A stretch of DNA of 64,000 nucleotides from Variovorax sp. PCZ-1 (GCF_018413605.1 NZ_JAHCDN010000001.1:2042296-2106295); one strand, 5' to 3'; numbered from the stretch's first letter, positions 35,606-44,648 are shown. Notes: generated by a model not told the origin, from the sequence alone. Program-made: numbers and translations.

Positions 35606-37069
35606 GTGAACTCGCATACTGTGCAAACCGAAGATTTGCTTCACAGCCTACGCCAACATCTTGGCTTGGCGAATGTATTGACCGCGGAAACCCCTGATGC
35701 ACTCGCTGCGTTTGAAAACGATTGGCGCGGCCGCTTTCGTGGGCGGGCTCTTTGCGTGGCGCGGCCTGGCTCTACGGCAGAAGTCGCGGCGGTCGTGCGC
35801 GCATGTGCGCAGGCGCGCGCACAAGGCCTCAATATCAGCATCGTGCCGCAGGGTGGCAACACCGGGCTGGTGATGGGCTCAACACCGGATGATTCTGGCT
35901 TGCAAGTGGTGCTGAGCTTGCAAAGAATGAATCGCGTGCGTGGCTTGGATGCAGCGAATATGACAATCACCGTGGAGGCAGGCTGTATTTTGCAGAACGT
36001 GCAGCAGGCGGCGCGAGATGCGGGCTTTTGGTTTCCGCTGTCGCTGGCGGCTGAAGGCAGCTGCACGATTGGCGGCAATTTGGGCACGAATGCAGGCGGC
36101 ACGCAGGTGCTGCGCTTTGGCAACACGCGTGATCTGTGTTTGGGATTGGAAGTGGTGACGGCCCAGGGTGAGATTCTTGAGGGACTGACGGGCCTGCGCA
36201 AAGACAATACCGGCTACGACTTACGTCACCTGATGATCGGCAGTGAAGGCACTTTGGGCATCATCACAGCAGCGACGATGAAGCTCGTTCCTGTGCCCGC
36301 TGCCAGCCTCACGGCTTGGGCGGCGCTGCCTTCTCTTGAAGCAGCTTCAGAATTTTTAGGCTTGGCGCAGAAGAAGCTGGCCAGTAGCTTGACGGGCTTT
36401 GAGGTGATGGGGCAATTTGCTTTGTCTCTCGTGGTCAAACATTTCCCCCAGCAGAAAATGCCTTTGTGGCCGGGCAGCAGCCAAGATGCGCCCTATTCTG
36501 TGGTGCTGGAGGTGTCTGATGCAGAAAATGAACAGCATGCTCGCGCGATGCTGGAAGCATTGATGGAGCAGGCGCTAGAAAGCGAGATCATCAGCGATGC
36601 TGTGATTTCAGAAAATATTGCGCAAGCGAAGGCACTGTGGCACATCCGCGAGAGCATTCCGCTCGCGCAGGCGCAGGAGGGGCTGAATATCAAACACGAT
36701 ATTTCTCTGCCTGTTTCTCGTATTGCAGCGTTTTGCGAGAAGACGGATGCCATGTTGCGCGAAGCTCATCCTGGCGTGCGACTTTTAAATTTCGGGCATT
36801 TGGGCGATGGCAATTTGCATTACAACGTGCAATGCCCTGAGGGCGCGAATGCGAAGGAGTTCCTACGCGATCACGAGTCGCAGATCAACAAAATCGTCTA
36901 CGACAGCGTGCTCAGCTTTGGCGGCAGCATCAGCGCTGAGCATGGCGTGGGTAGTTTGAAGCGTGATGAATTACCGCATTACAAATCTGCGGTGGCGCTG
37001 TCGATGATGAAGAGTATCAAGCAGGCTCTTGATCCGCAAGGTTTGCTGAATCCTGGGCGTGTTATTTAG
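35606..37069 (+). CDS. FAD-linked oxidase, GlcD/D-2-hydroxyacid dehydrogenase family
   Basis: The 487-residue flavoenzyme has an N-terminal FAD_binding_4 domain (GRALCVARPGSTAEVAAVVRAC; VPQGGNTGLVMGS; GTNAGGTQVLRFGNTRDL) and a C-terminal FAD-oxidase domain with LNFGHLGDGNLHYNVQ (metal-binding His pair) and SAEHGVGSLKRDEL. It probably oxidises a D-2-hydroxyacid such as D-lactate, glycolate or D-2-hydroxyglutarate. The start is GTG 35606, directly after a dispersed repeat and without a clear Shine-Dalgarno. No GlcE/GlcF partners follow, which favours the single-subunit type. Confidence 0.87.
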   Translation: MNSHTVQTEDLLHSLRQHLGLANVLTAETPDALAAFENDWRGRFRGRALCVARPGSTAEVAAVVRACAQARAQGLNISIVPQGGNTGLVMGSTPDDSGLQVVLSLQRMNRVRGLDAANMTITVEAGCILQNVQQAARDAGFWFPLSLAAEGSCTIGGNLGTNAGGTQVLRFGNTRDLCLGLEVVTAQGEILEGLTGLRKDNTGYDLRHLMIGSEGTLGIITAATMKLVPVPAASLTAWAALPSLEAASEFLGLAQKKLASSLTGFEVMGQFALSLVVKHFPQQKMPLWPGSSQDAPYSVVLEVSDAENEQHARAMLEALMEQALESEIISDAVISENIAQAKALWHIRESIPLAQAQEGLNIKHDISLPVSRIAAFCEKTDAMLREAHPGVRLLNFGHLGDGNLHYNVQCPEGANAKEFLRDHESQINKIVYDSVLSFGGSISAEHGVGSLKRDELPHYKSAVALSMMKSIKQALDPQGLLNPGRVI

Positions 37070-37265
37070 CTTCAGCGTTTGGTGTGATTGGTGGGATCAC
37101 ACTACCTGCGCGTTTTGCTCCGTGTCCCCCGGCGGCGTTAATTTTTAGTTTCACTCCGGCAGGTAAGTTTCTCCGCCTCCTCCTTTACCGCGGGGAATAT
37201 CTGAACAAGTCGAATCGGGCGAATCAGGCTCGCTTTCGGGCGGTCTGCGTCGTTGAAAAGCCTCG

Positions 37266-37292
37266 CTTTAGCACCGCTAAAGCTACGTTTTT
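37266..37292 (+). terminator. Terminator-like hairpin
   Basis: CTTTAGC-ACC-GCTAAAG is a perfect 7-pair stem, followed 5 bases later by TTTTT. It may end transcription from the FAD dehydrogenase gene 200 bases upstream. Confidence 0.5.
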
Positions 37293-37430
37293 CGCCTAGC
37301 ATCCCATCCCGAAATCAAGCCTGCTTCATCCCGACGACTCATTCAGATATTCCCAGCAAAACGCACAGGCAGCGCGATCTTGCGAACATAGTGGCGCTCA
37401 AATGGATGACATTCAAACCGTTCATTCATA

Positions 37431-37526
37431 GCCATTGGCGTGGCGTATCCACCGCAGCAAAATAAAGGAGGAGACGGCGAAGCCGACGGGGGACATTTGC
37501 GGAGGTGGGTACGCCACGGCAATGGC
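37431..37526. repeat. Long inverted-repeat element (MITE- or ncRNA-like)
   Basis: The left arm 37431-37456 (GCCATTGGCGTGGCGTA then TCCACCGCA) pairs with the right arm 37498-37526, differing by two substitutions and a 2-3 base insertion. The 41-base interior contains AAAGGAGGAG and a small CGGC-GAA-GCCG hairpin. No transposase is nearby. It could be a non-autonomous mobile element or a structured RNA. Confidence 0.55.
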
Positions 37527-37581
37527 GGGCTCAGCAAAAATCTCGGTATCAAGCACTCTGCAAAGCGAGGCTAATAAAAGA

Positions 37582-38835
37582 TCACTCCACCTTCGCACCA
37601 GCCTTGAACCACTCAGCCACCAACGCTCGTTCAGCATCCGTGATCTGCGTTGAGTTGTTCATCGGCATTTGCTTGGTCACCACCGTCTGCTGATAAATCG
37701 CTTGCGCATGCAATTTGATCTGCGCCGCAGAATCGAGCCGCACATTTTTCATTTGCACCTGCGCACCATGACATTGGACGCAGCGTGCTTGTAAAACCGT
37801 TTGCAGTTGGGTGAAAGACGTATTTTCAGAGCCTTTTTGGCCACTGGCCGGCGTAGAATCTGCGCGGGGTGCTATCGATTTCGTAGTATTGTGTGGAGCA
37901 GGCCTGAGCGCAACAATCACCGCCACCAAGATCAATGATCCCACGACAGCCCATGGCCAAGGGTGGCTGGCACGGCCATAGTGGTAAGCATGGCGCTGCA
38001 CAAAGTATTGCCGAATCAACGCGCCGCCCACCATCATGGCAAAGAGAATCAGCCAGTTGTAGGCATGCGTGTACATGAAGCTGTAATGGTTGGAAAGCAT
38101 CGCAAAGATCACGGGCAGCGTGAAATAGGTGTTGTGCACACTTCGCTGCTTGCCACGCTTGCCATGGATGGCCAGCTTGGAAGCATCGTACTTCTCGCCA
38201 CTCGTCATGGCAGCGACGACTTTCTTCTGCCCCGGAATGATCCAGAAAAACACATTGGCGCTCATGGCCGTGGCAATCGCTGCACCTACGAGCAGAAAAG
38301 CCGCCCTGCCCGCGAACCACTGGCAGGCCAGCCAACTCATGAAGGCAATCACGATCAACATCAGCGCGCCGACAATCGCTTCACCGTTTTTACGGAAACC
38401 AAAGAGCTGACAAACGCCGTCGTACACCATCCAAAAGACAACGAGAAAAGCCAGAGCAACGCCGATGGCCGCTCCCGGCTGCCAATCCATCAGCGATTTA
38501 TCGATCAGATAGGTACTCGCGTTGTAGAGATAGAGGACAGTGAACAGCGCAAAGCCGGAAAGCCACGTGGAGTAACTTTCCCAATAAAACCAATGCAAAC
38601 GTGTATGGATTTTTTTCGGCGCGACGAGATATTTTTGTGGGTTGTAAAAACCCCCGCCGTGCACGGCCCACATCGCGCCATCGACGCCTTTCTCAAGCAA
38701 GTCTGGCGACTTAGGCTTTTCTAGGTTGTTATCCAGAAAAACAAAATAAAACGATGAGCCAATCCAGGCAATCGCGGTGATGACATGCAGCCAACGCAAC
38801 AGCAGGTTGGCCCAATCCAGCAAATATGCTTCCAT
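37582..38835 (-). CDS. puuD: Urate oxidase PuuD (membrane-bound, cytochrome c domain)
   Basis: The 417-residue inner-membrane protein begins LLRWLHVITAIAWIGSSFYFVFLD, typical of PuuD. It has about seven to eight transmembrane segments and a C-terminal cytochrome c domain with haem motif CVQCH near 352. It oxidises urate to 5-hydroxyisourate, with electrons passed to the respiratory chain. In the linker between the last membrane helix and the cytochrome domain, residues TTKSIAPRADSTPASGQKG come from a dispersed repeat. It follows XDH in the purine route (xanthine to urate to 5-hydroxyisourate). Confidence 0.92.
   Translation of the reverse strand: MEAYLLDWANLLLRWLHVITAIAWIGSSFYFVFLDNNLEKPKSPDLLEKGVDGAMWAVHGGGFYNPQKYLVAPKKIHTRLHWFYWESYSTWLSGFALFTVLYLYNASTYLIDKSLMDWQPGAAIGVALAFLVVFWMVYDGVCQLFGFRKNGEAIVGALMLIVIAFMSWLACQWFAGRAAFLLVGAAIATAMSANVFFWIIPGQKKVVAAMTSGEKYDASKLAIHGKRGKQRSVHNTYFTLPVIFAMLSNHYSFMYTHAYNWLILFAMMVGGALIRQYFVQRHAYHYGRASHPWPWAVVGSLILVAVIVALRPAPHNTTKSIAPRADSTPASGQKGSENTSFTQLQTVLQARCVQCHGAQVQMKNVRLDSAAQIKLHAQAIYQQTVVTKQMPMNNSTQITDAERALVAEWFKAGAKVE
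37824..37889 (+). repeat. Dispersed repeat, copy 12 (inside puuD)
   Basis: This is a long copy: TTTTCAGAGCC, then TTTTTGGCCACTGGCCGGCG, then TAGAATCTGCGCGGGGTGC. The left extension TTTTTGGCCA is shared with the xdhB copy. It encodes, on the opposite strand, KSIAPRADSTPASGQKG. Confidence 0.85.
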
Positions 38836-38975
38836 GGGTTCTCCTACTGTTTACCACTGCGGGCGCTGTAAACAGAATAAGCCGCGAACTAGGGGTAGCT
38901 CCGCTGCGACAAGGTTTGATTGTATACAGATCAGAAACATGCCTTTAAGCAGCATTTCTCGTGCCAGACAGGCCG

Positions 38976-40262
38976 CTAGCCCAGATCTTTCGCGGCAGCC
39001 AAAGCCGCGGCGGCTCGCAGCTTGTCCTTCTTGCTGGGGCGCTTGCCTTTGATGCCGCCGTTGATATCCAAGCCAGTGGGCACCAGCGGTGCATCAGGTA
39101 GCGGCGGTTGGTCCGTGGGTTCGAAGCCTTCGATTTCTTCTAACTCAGTTTGCAAATTTTGGCGCTTACAAATGAGCTCCCAGTGGGCTTGCATGTCGAC
39201 GGTGACAAAACTCACAGCCAAGCCGGGCATGCCAGCGCGGCCTGTGCGGCCGATGCGGTGGGTGTAGTCAGTGGCGGAGCGCGGTAGATCGTAATTGACG
39301 ACGACAGGTAACTCTTTGATATCGAGCCCGCGCGAAGCAAGATCTGTAGCAACGACTATTTCAATCCGCCCTGCTTTGATATCTTGCACCACCTGCATGC
39401 GCTTGCCTTGCGTGAGTTGGCCATGCAGTGGCTCAGCTTTGAGGCCAGCATTGCGCAGCTTCATGGCCACTTTTTCAGCATCGTATTGGCGCGCAACGAA
39501 GATCAGCGCGCGCTCCCAATCGTTTTCTGTGAAAAGTTTTTTGAAAAGCTGGGTGCGCTGCGCAGCATCAACCGCGACGGCGCGCTCTTCGATTTTTGGC
39601 TTTTCTTGTTCTTCTGAAACGATTTGAATACGAAGTGGGTCGCGCAGTAAAGCCGCCGCAAGAATTTCGATCTCTGCACTGAAAGTCGCTGAGAAAAACA
39701 AGTTTTGCCGCTTCTCAGGCATCAGCGTGAGAATACGTTTGAGCTCATCGTTAAAGCCCAAATCAAGAAGGCGATCCGCCTCATCGAGCACGAAATATTT
39801 GATGCTCTTAAAGCTCAAAGCCCGCTGATCCGCCAAATCGAGCAATCGCCCCGGTGTGGCGATCAAGATATCCACACCTTCTCGCATCGCCAGCATTTGC
39901 GGCTCAATCGCTACGCCGCCATAGGTGGCCAGCAGCTTGGTTTTACGCGGCAAAAACTTGGCGAACTTTCTGGCCATCTCCTCTACTTGCACCGCCAGCT
40001 CACGCGTGGGCACGATCACGAGGCAGCGCGGCTTGCCAGCTTGCGCGGGCTCAGCATCTGATATCTGCTGCAAGATTGGCAAGGCATAAGCGGCCGTTTT
40101 TCCTGAGCCTGTTTGTGCAGAAGCAATGACATCTCGACCCTGCAAAATAGCCGGAATCACCGCGCGCTGCACCTCTGTAGCTTGCGTGAAGTCTTCAGCT
40201 TGCAAGGCGCGATTGAAAGCAGCTAAGACGGGGGGCGCGAAACCGAGATTTGAGAAAGGCAT
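38976..40262 (-). CDS. rhlE: DEAD-box ATP-dependent RNA helicase, RhlE type
   Basis: The 428-residue helicase has the Q-motif FSNLGFAPPVLAAF, Walker A SAQTGSGKT near 50, VLDEADRLLDLGF (a DEAD box), SATFS, and HRIGRTGRAG near 335. It unwinds structured RNA in ribosome assembly or decay. The Lys-rich tail is short. It is flanked by purine genes but has no functional link to them. The 140 bases between it and puuD hold no recognisable element. Confidence 0.92.
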   Translation of the reverse strand: MPFSNLGFAPPVLAAFNRALQAEDFTQATEVQRAVIPAILQGRDVIASAQTGSGKTAAYALPILQQISDAEPAQAGKPRCLVIVPTRELAVQVEEMARKFAKFLPRKTKLLATYGGVAIEPQMLAMREGVDILIATPGRLLDLADQRALSFKSIKYFVLDEADRLLDLGFNDELKRILTLMPEKRQNLFFSATFSAEIEILAAALLRDPLRIQIVSEEQEKPKIEERAVAVDAAQRTQLFKKLFTENDWERALIFVARQYDAEKVAMKLRNAGLKAEPLHGQLTQGKRMQVVQDIKAGRIEIVVATDLASRGLDIKELPVVVNYDLPRSATDYTHRIGRTGRAGMPGLAVSFVTVDMQAHWELICKRQNLQTELEEIEGFEPTDQPPLPDAPLVPTGLDINGGIKGKRPSKKDKLRAAAALAAAKDLG

Positions 40263-40285
40263 GAGGCGAGTTTACGCCCTGAGTC

Positions 40286-41113
40286 TCAGACTTTGCGAAA
40301 CTGCATCAACTGCGCTGCAACACTCGCCGCAATCACTTCTGGCTCTTTGCCTGCAATGCTCGTCAGGCCAATCGGGCAAGTCACCTGGCGCAACTCATCT
40401 TCGGAGAAACCGCGCTCTTCCAGCCGATGGCGAAACGTCGCCCACTTGGTTTTGCTGCCAATCAAGCCAATGAAAGGCAAATCGTTTTGCTCTCTCTTGC
40501 GCTTCAAGCATTCAGCCACCACATCCAAATCCTCCGCATGCGAAAAGCTCATGATCAGCACATGGCTTTGTGGCGCGAGATCGTTGACTGCTGCTTGCAC
40601 GGGTGCACTGTGTTCAGCCTGCACATTTGCTGGCAAAACCGAAGGAAATATCTCATCGCGGCTGTCAATCCAATGCACAGAGCATGGCAATGGAGCGAGA
40701 GCATTCACAATTGCCTTGCCCACATGCCCGCCGCCAAACAGTGCAATTTTTAAGCTTTTTAAGCCAGTAGCCTTGATGGAATCTGCGCGGAGTGCTACTG
40801 ATTTAGTAGTATCGCCAGCAGCAACACCAACGAACTTCAGCCACACCACACCGCCGCAGCATTGCCCCAACGAGGGCCCCAGCGCATAGCGGCGTGTTTC
40901 TTCCGTAACCACAAATGGCGAATCAGATAAGAGCGAGCGAGCATGCGAAGCCAACAAGGATCGCGCATGCGCGATGGCATCAAACTCCAAATGCCCACCG
41001 CCCACTGTGCCCTCCACACGATCAGAAGTCACAAGCATCCAAGCCCCCACCTCGCGCGGGCTACTTCCTTCAAAGCGCTCGATGCTGACCCAGATGGCAG
41101 GCGATGCTGTCAT
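40286..41113 (-). CDS. xdhC: Xanthine dehydrogenase accessory protein XdhC
   Basis: The 275-residue molybdenum-cofactor chaperone binds, sulfurates and inserts Moco into XdhB. Motifs are the N-terminal VSIERFEGSSPREVGAWMLV, GTVGGGHLEF, the conserved LGQCCGG near 83, and the Rossmann-like GGGHVGKAIV near 128. Residues about 100-120 (DTTKSVALRADSIKATGLKS) between the domains come from a dispersed repeat. It is separated from xdhAB by a toxin-antitoxin pair, a two-component system and an unknown gene, an unusual split. Its end overlaps the PIN gene. Confidence 0.92.
   Translation of the reverse strand: MTASPAIWVSIERFEGSSPREVGAWMLVTSDRVEGTVGGGHLEFDAIAHARSLLASHARSLLSDSPFVVTEETRRYALGPSLGQCCGGVVWLKFVGVAAGDTTKSVALRADSIKATGLKSLKIALFGGGHVGKAIVNALAPLPCSVHWIDSRDEIFPSVLPANVQAEHSAPVQAAVNDLAPQSHVLIMSFSHAEDLDVVAECLKRKREQNDLPFIGLIGSKTKWATFRHRLEERGFSEDELRQVTCPIGLTSIAGKEPEVIAASVAAQLMQFRKV
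40751..40811 (+). repeat. Dispersed repeat, copy 13 (inside xdhC)
   Basis: AAGCCAGTAGCCTTGATGG followed by AATCTGCGCGGAGTGCTACT matches the puuD and xdhB copies. It is read on the opposite strand as TKSVALRADSIKATGLKS. Confidence 0.8.
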
Positions 41114-41655
41114 TGCGGTTTTTCCGTTTCAATGATCAAGCAATCCGGTAATTCAAAGCGCTTGAAATCACGATCAAACGTGACCAATCTCAGGCGATAT
41201 ATTTTCGCCAGCGCAGCCAGATAAACATCCGTGGACAGTAGATGATGTAGTTGCGGCAAAGCGTTGTGCATTGAACTCAGCATGGCATCCACGGTGCTGG
41301 CAGTCTCAGCCATGAAGCCGACTTCGGGCAAATGCAAATAGCGCTCGTAGATTGCAAAACTGTCTTTCAAACTCACGGCTTGCCCATAAAGTTTGCTCGT
41401 TTGGCTCAGCAAGCGCACCATGCCGAGCATCGTGGTGCGGCAAAAATGGATTTTCGGTTCGATTTGATCTCTGGTGAGTTCGCTCGCCTCTTGAGCAAAC
41501 TGCGCGGAAGTCGTTTGCCAATAAGCCTTGGCTAATTCATGGTGCAGATGAAACGGCTGCACCAAGGCCAGCCATATATTCACATCTGGCAAATCCCCGC
41601 GCACTCTGCTCCATGCGGGTGTCAAGCCAACCGAGCCCTCTCTCAACTCATTCAT
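41110..41655 (-). CDS. PIN-domain ribonuclease toxin (VapC family)
   Basis: The 181-residue protein has PIN-fold acidic residues in DVNIWLALV (Asp about 24) and FDRDFKRF near the C-terminus. The layout LPDVNIWLAL...HHELAKAYW fits the Mycobacterium-type PIN family. It is longer than usual VapC (about 130-150 residues), so a start further in (GTG at about residue 18) is possible. It probably cleaves RNA when released from its partner, whose gene lies upstream with an ATGA overlap. Confidence 0.8.
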   Translation of the reverse strand: MNELREGSVGLTPAWSRVRGDLPDVNIWLALVQPFHLHHELAKAYWQTTSAQFAQEASELTRDQIEPKIHFCRTTMLGMVRLLSQTSKLYGQAVSLKDSFAIYERYLHLPEVGFMAETASTVDAMLSSMHNALPQLHHLLSTDVYLAALAKIYRLRLVTFDRDFKRFELPDCLIIETEKPQ

Positions 41656-41969
41656 GATTTCTTAGGCTCACCAGACGAGCTGCCGTACTTCATCACATTC
41701 ATGTAATTTTCCAGATCCAGCTCATCCAGCAAATCTTGCGCCCCACCGCCGCGCAAGCGCTCTGGGTCAATACTCATCTCATACTCAGGCCCCAGCATAG
41801 GAGGAGCAGACACAGCCCGCACGACACGCTTGCCATCAGCTTGAGCAGGCTGCTGCATCCCCCGCTCAATGAGTTGGAGCACATGATCACGCAAGCTCTT
41901 TCCCTGCATAGCCGCGCTGGCCTTCAGGGTGCGAAAGAGAGGATCGGGAAAATCAATACTGGTACGCAT
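41652..41969 (-). CDS. Ribbon-helix-helix antitoxin (VapB type)
   Basis: The 105-residue protein has N-terminal RHH motif MRTSIDFPDPLFRTLKASAAMQGKS and a disordered C-terminus that would wrap the PIN toxin. Such antitoxins dimerise and repress their own promoter. The ATG lies inside a 28-base palindrome, and no Shine-Dalgarno is visible upstream, so the message may be leaderless or nearly so. Confidence 0.82.
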   Translation of the reverse strand: MRTSIDFPDPLFRTLKASAAMQGKSLRDHVLQLIERGMQQPAQADGKRVVRAVSAPPMLGPEYEMSIDPERLRGGGAQDLLDELDLENYMNVMKYGSSSGEPKKS

Positions 41970-41993
41970 ATTTGCATATTAATGCAAATATGC
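41966..41993. promoter_or_regulatory. Toxin-antitoxin autoregulatory palindrome overlapping the start codon
   Basis: GCATATTTGCAT (41966-41977) and ATGCAAATATGC (41982-41993) are perfect 12-base arms around ATTA. The start codon (41969-41967) lies inside the left arm. It also holds AT-rich sequence suited to a promoter. Confidence 0.75.
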
Positions 41994-42011
41994 AGATCTG
42001 TCAAAACCAAG

Positions 42012-42662
42012 CTAAACCACTAACCCACGGCGAATAGCCACTAGCGTCGCCTCAGCACGAGAAGAAATACCCAGTTTGCGATAAACCGCTTTCACATGAT
42101 CGGCCACAGTATGGCGCGAGATACCGATCTGCGCAGCGATTTCTTGCAAGGTGTAGCCCTTACTCAAGCGCATCAACACATCGGTCTCGCGCTCAGTCAG
42201 GCTAATCTCAGGCTCAGAATGAATGGGAGCATTTTGAGCGCGTTGCTGCGAAAAATGTGCCAGCACGCGCCGCGCAATGGAAGGCGATAGCGGCGGCTCG
42301 CCTTGCATGATGCGCAGAAGCTGGCTCACCAACACATCGTGCTCTTGCTCCTTGAGCAAATAGCCAAAAGCGCCCGCTTGCAGAGCAGGAAAGAGATGCT
42401 GATCATCGTCATGAATCGTCACCACCACCGAGACGGCTTGCGGCTGCTGATCGCGCAACTGCTTGACCACCTCCACACCGCTGCCATCTGGCAAACCCAG
42501 ATCAATCAGCGCCAGATCAAAGCGCGCTTGGCTGACAGCAGCTAAAGCTTCTTTCACATGAGATGTCGCAGTAATTTGAATGCTCGGAAACGCGCTTTGC
42601 AGCAGTTGCGCCAGCCAAGCGCGAATTTCGGGTAAATCCTCAAGAATGAGAGCGGTTTGCAT
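42012..42662 (-). CDS. NarL/LuxR-type response regulator
   Basis: The 216-residue response regulator has an N-terminal receiver domain with phosphoacceptor Asp in LALIDLGLPDGSG near 56, and a C-terminal LuxR helix-turn-helix (LTEREVDVLMRLSKGYTLQEIAAQIGIS-type, residues about 150-205). The helix ending is HTVADHVKAVYRKLGISSRAEA. It pairs with the sensor kinase 4 bases upstream in transcription order. Its target genes cannot be inferred from sequence; neighbouring purine genes are only a positional guess. Confidence 0.92.
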   Translation of the reverse strand: MQTALILEDLPEIRAWLAQLLQSAFPSIQITATSHVKEALAAVSQARFDLALIDLGLPDGSGVEVVKQLRDQQPQAVSVVVTIHDDDQHLFPALQAGAFGYLLKEQEHDVLVSQLLRIMQGEPPLSPSIARRVLAHFSQQRAQNAPIHSEPEISLTERETDVLMRLSKGYTLQEIAAQIGISRHTVADHVKAVYRKLGISSRAEATLVAIRRGLVV

Positions 42663-42666
42663 GGAG

Positions 42667-44538
42667 TTACAGACTTTCAGTTAAAGGCGCTGGTGTGCTG
42701 GAGGACTCTTCAATAGGCACCTTGACCCAAATGCGCGCACCGCCCCATTCGCTGCGGCCAATGTCGTATTCGCCATGCAGGTGATGCGCACGGCGCTCAA
42801 TATTGATCAAGCCATGCCCGCGCGTGCCCAGCTCTTCTTTGGCGATGCCTTTTCCATCGTCTTCAATGCTCATGCTGAGCGTTGAAGAGCTGATGTCAAT
42901 ATGAATCCAACATTGCTTAGCCTGCGCATGGCGGATCACATTGGAGACGCTCTCGCGCAGTACGCGGGTGAGCTGCACTTGCATCCGCGCGCGCAACACC
43001 AAATCGACGGGTGGCTCATTGCATTGCCAATGCCCCTGCAAACCCGCCTGCTCCAAGCGCTGCATCGTCTCAAGCCGCCAATCGGCCAACACGTCTTGCG
43101 CCGGGCTGGGCTGCGCCGTGAGCCCGCGCACAGACAGGCGCATATCATCCAGCGCTTCACGCGCCAGATGCGCAGTGTGTGCAGCGTGCGTGCCTTGCGG
43201 TGTTTTGGTGATGCTGAGCAATTTAGCACCCAGATCGTCATGCAAATCAGCAGCAATCCTTTGGCGCTCCTGCTCAATCACCTGCACTGTGCGCAAACTG
43301 CTGAGCTTTTCATAGCTGCTCTCAATCTCGCGCGTCTTCTCAACCACACGCTGCTCTAGCTCGTGCGTCATGCGCTCGCTGCGCGTGAGCGCCTGCGCGA
43401 ATTGCAGCGCCAAGCGCACAAAGATCGCAAAAAATACCAAGGGCAAGGTAAAGTGAATAAGATGCACACGCGGCTGCGGCAAGAGCCCAAATTGGATGCT
43501 GATCTCAACGCTCACCATCAAGCTGACCAATAGCAGCACACCGATCATCATGTAAAACTCAGCGCGTTTACTGCGCCAAGCAAACCATGTGCTGAACAAA
43601 AAGACCGCCACAAAATATGCTGCGATTAATGCAAAGCAGATAGAAGCCAATCGGAACAGATGCGCCGGACCAGCCAGCAGCATGCACACAGGCCAAACGA
43701 CGCAAAAAACCAGTGATGCAAAGCCCATCCATCGCACGGGGCGGCCAACATTGTGCAAGATAAACATCACAAAAAATGATACCGCTGGCGGGAACAAGCT
43801 GGTGATCAACACCTCGCTGTGAAAGCCGGAAAGAGGAATATCGCGGATAAAAATACGCGATGTGATCAGCGCCCAGCTGATCTGCCCCAGCCCGAAAAAC
43901 AGATACTGCAAATCTTGGCGACGCACTGCAAATATCGCCAAAGAGATCAAGCCAAACAGCACCACGGAGCCGCTGATGATTTGCGCCACCGTGATGTTGC
44001 GGAAATAGCGCTGCTCATAGAGTGTGCGCAACTGAGCCTCAGAGCCAATTCGCACCACAGACAGACCGGCTTGCCGCTGGCGCGCGGCAGTCTCCAGCGC
44101 GGCGTAGCCCGCCACTTTGATCACCAGCACATTCGTACCCGGCTTGAGCAAGCTGGCCGGAATATTGAAAAGCATAGGGAAGTAGCAATTGCGCGTCAAA
44201 GGCGTTTGCATGCGCCCACCCGTGCCCAGCAGCGTGCCATTGACCCACACCTGCGCATTGGTACAAACGCGTTCGAGATACACCGCTGGCAAATCGGTTT
44301 CTGGGCGCTCAAAACTCAGGCGATACCACACAACACCTGCATGCGCAGGCCGCGTGCCTGCCCATTCATGCGGCAAGCTCACACTGCCTGCCTCAAAAAC
44401 TGTAGGCGCATCATCTTGCTGAGCCCAAGAGATTTGCGCCTGAGTGAGTAACTCGGTATGCGTGGATTGCGCCTGCGCGCAGGGAAATCCCAGCAGCATG
44501 CACGATACCAGCGCAACCATGATCTTGGCGAAATTCAT
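42667..44538 (-). CDS. Sensor histidine kinase with 7TMR-DISM-type sensor
   Basis: The 623-residue protein has a signal peptide (residues 1-23), a periplasmic beta-sandwich domain (about 25-175, with GVVWYRLSFERPETDLPAVYLERVCTNAQVWVNG region), seven transmembrane segments (about 185-385), a coiled coil, and a HisKA_3 domain with phosphoacceptor His in IAADLHDDLGAKLL near 430. It ends in an ATPase domain (VIRHAQAKQCWIHID; DDGKGI; GHGLINIERRAHHLHG). The layout is the 7TM-DISM class, thought to sense extracellular carbohydrates or other ligands. It precedes its response regulator. Confidence 0.9.
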   Translation of the reverse strand: MNFAKIMVALVSCMLLGFPCAQAQSTHTELLTQAQISWAQQDDAPTVFEAGSVSLPHEWAGTRPAHAGVVWYRLSFERPETDLPAVYLERVCTNAQVWVNGTLLGTGGRMQTPLTRNCYFPMLFNIPASLLKPGTNVLVIKVAGYAALETAARQRQAGLSVVRIGSEAQLRTLYEQRYFRNITVAQIISGSVVLFGLISLAIFAVRRQDLQYLFFGLGQISWALITSRIFIRDIPLSGFHSEVLITSLFPPAVSFFVMFILHNVGRPVRWMGFASLVFCVVWPVCMLLAGPAHLFRLASICFALIAAYFVAVFLFSTWFAWRSKRAEFYMMIGVLLLVSLMVSVEISIQFGLLPQPRVHLIHFTLPLVFFAIFVRLALQFAQALTRSERMTHELEQRVVEKTREIESSYEKLSSLRTVQVIEQERQRIAADLHDDLGAKLLSITKTPQGTHAAHTAHLAREALDDMRLSVRGLTAQPSPAQDVLADWRLETMQRLEQAGLQGHWQCNEPPVDLVLRARMQVQLTRVLRESVSNVIRHAQAKQCWIHIDISSSTLSMSIEDDGKGIAKEELGTRGHGLINIERRAHHLHGEYDIGRSEWGGARIWVKVPIEESSSTPAPLTESL

Positions 44539-44648
44539 ACCGTGATTTTGCGCGAATTTGGTTTTCTAGCATCCCCTGTTCAGGGGATTGGCACAGCGCC
44601 ATGCAGCCTGTACAAATACGAGTTTTCATCACCTTGAATTTCATCGCC

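Larger units (their letters stand above)
37070..37581. other. Gene-free stretch with several inverted repeats
   Basis: This 512-base gap holds no convincing gene. Short open frames have neither a ribosome site nor recognisable domains. It contains a hairpin at 37082-37102 (GTGTGAT/ATCACAC), a terminator-like hairpin at 37266-37292, a purine-rich block at 37463-37495 with a related, split counterpart on the other strand at 37119-37187, and a long inverted repeat at 37431-37526. Confidence 0.6.

Noticed and set aside
37463..37495. The purine-rich AAAGGAGGAG as a ribosome site for a short gene
   Set aside because: No open frame of reasonable length with coding character follows it, and the motif has a related counterpart on the other strand within the same gene-free gap, so it belongs to a repeat.
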